NCBI GenBank assembly: GCA_002483425.1
Contig: DLHW01000010.1
Span: 6,143 to 13,501 of the forward strand
Direction: 5' to 3'
DNA from: Methylococcaceae bacterium UBA7658
Lineage (GTDB): Bacteria > Pseudomonadota > Gammaproteobacteria > Methylococcales > Methylomonadaceae
Length of the DNA: 7,359 nucleotides
Positions 7,077-7,359 of the stretch are shown piece after piece. A program made the position numbers and the translations under genes. The notes under the pieces were generated by a model. The model did no database searches, had not been told where the DNA came from, and saw only the letters and a list, made by a program, of their open reading frames with translations. Numbering within the stretch: position 1 is the stretch's first letter; the number at the start of each line of letters is the position of its first letter.

Positions 7077-7124
7077 TTATGATAAATCACTAAACCAACC
7101 ATAAATCTATATTGAAAGTAACGG

Positions 7125-7141
7125 ACTTATAAAGTTTTTTT
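7125..7141 (+). terminator. Weak candidate Rho-independent terminator of the operon
   Basis: ACTT (7125-7128) and AAGT (7132-7135) form a 4-bp stem with a 3-nt loop, merging into a run of seven T residues (7135-7141). The stem is short and AT-rich, and an alternative pairing with AAGT at 7116-7119 competes, so it would be inefficient. It is the only T-tract-associated hairpin I found after the response regulator stop. Confidence 0.22.
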
Positions 7142-7203
7142 ATGTTATTTTTACTTTTTTTCTAAAGTATCCACGATCTAATATTACGATTATTTTGTCA
7201 AAA

Positions 7204-7232
7204 AAGTTAACAGGTTCATCTCTAAGTTAACA
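7204..7232. repeat. Direct repeat AAGTTAACA with 20-bp spacing
   Basis: AAGTTAACA occurs at 7204-7212 and again at 7224-7232, start to start 20 bp, close to two helical turns. Each copy contains the palindrome GTTAAC. Such same-face spacing is typical of paired regulator sites, but AT-rich DNA makes chance repeats likelier. It may regulate a gene beyond the right edge. Confidence 0.35.
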
Positions 7233-7359
7233 AATAACTTTATATTCGTCTTGAGACTGTTAAAAGACTTATTTAGGGGCTACTCAATAAATATTACTTA
7301 GTTATTTACTTATCACAAGTTATTGAATTAAATCCTGGAATGAAATTCACTAACCATTA

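Larger units (their letters stand above)
7077..7359. other. AT-rich non-coding stretch after the operon
   Basis: This 283-bp stretch contains only very short open frames and no recognisable RNA gene. It holds a weak hairpin plus T-run near 7125-7141 and a 9-bp direct repeat at 7204-7232. An ATG at 7340 opens a frame that reaches the window edge, but only six full codons are visible, so it cannot be called. The region may be the promoter zone of a gene further right, or simply a spacer. Confidence 0.5.

Noticed and set aside
7074..7089. TGATT/AATCA hairpin directly at the response regulator stop
   Set aside because: The 5-bp AT-rich stem has no following T-run, so it is not a convincing terminator.
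7340..7359. Possible start of another gene at the right edge
   Set aside because: Only six full codons are visible after ATG 7340 and no well-spaced ribosome binding site precedes it.

Overview
The window looks like a Gram-negative, probably proteobacterial, chromosome segment. The evidence is a TonB-dependent outer-membrane receptor with a signal peptide and a C-terminal Phe, plus clear Shine-Dalgarno sites. Rough counts on sampled lines give about 38-48% GC in genes, with AT-rich spacers. A gammaproteobacterium is plausible, but no marker gene here fixes the taxon.

Layout. Positions 1-2314 (minus strand) hold the first 771 codons of a large STAND-type ATPase with TPR repeats. It runs off the left edge without a stop, so its C-terminus is unknown. 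A 348-bp AT-rich divergent spacer (2315-2662) contains several small dyads and a possible promoter. Three plus-strand genes follow: a TonB-dependent receptor (2663-4747, best read from a TTG start), a cytochrome P450 (4735-6096, overlapping the receptor by 13 nt), and a tandem-receiver response regulator (6135-7076, 38 nt downstream with a strong ribosome binding site). The last 283 bp (7077-7359) are AT-rich and carry no convincing gene, only a 9-bp direct repeat with 20-bp spacing.

How they may work together (inference). The tight receptor-P450 overlap and short following gap suggest one transcript. It would encode uptake of a scarce ligand across the outer membrane, oxidation of a small, probably hydrophobic, molecule, and a phospho-relay element with no DNA-binding domain. 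The divergent STAND/TPR protein could be a sensor or regulator of this operon, or an unrelated signalling or conflict protein. No P450 redox partner, histidine kinase, TonB/ExbBD or inner-membrane transporter is present in the window. The substrate cannot be named from the sequence.

Points worth a second look are the unusual receptor-P450-response regulator grouping, the degenerate first receiver domain with Glu at the phospho-acceptor position, the composition break at the response regulator's C-terminal tail, and the long Trp-rich/coiled-coil insert between Walker A and Walker B of the ATPase.
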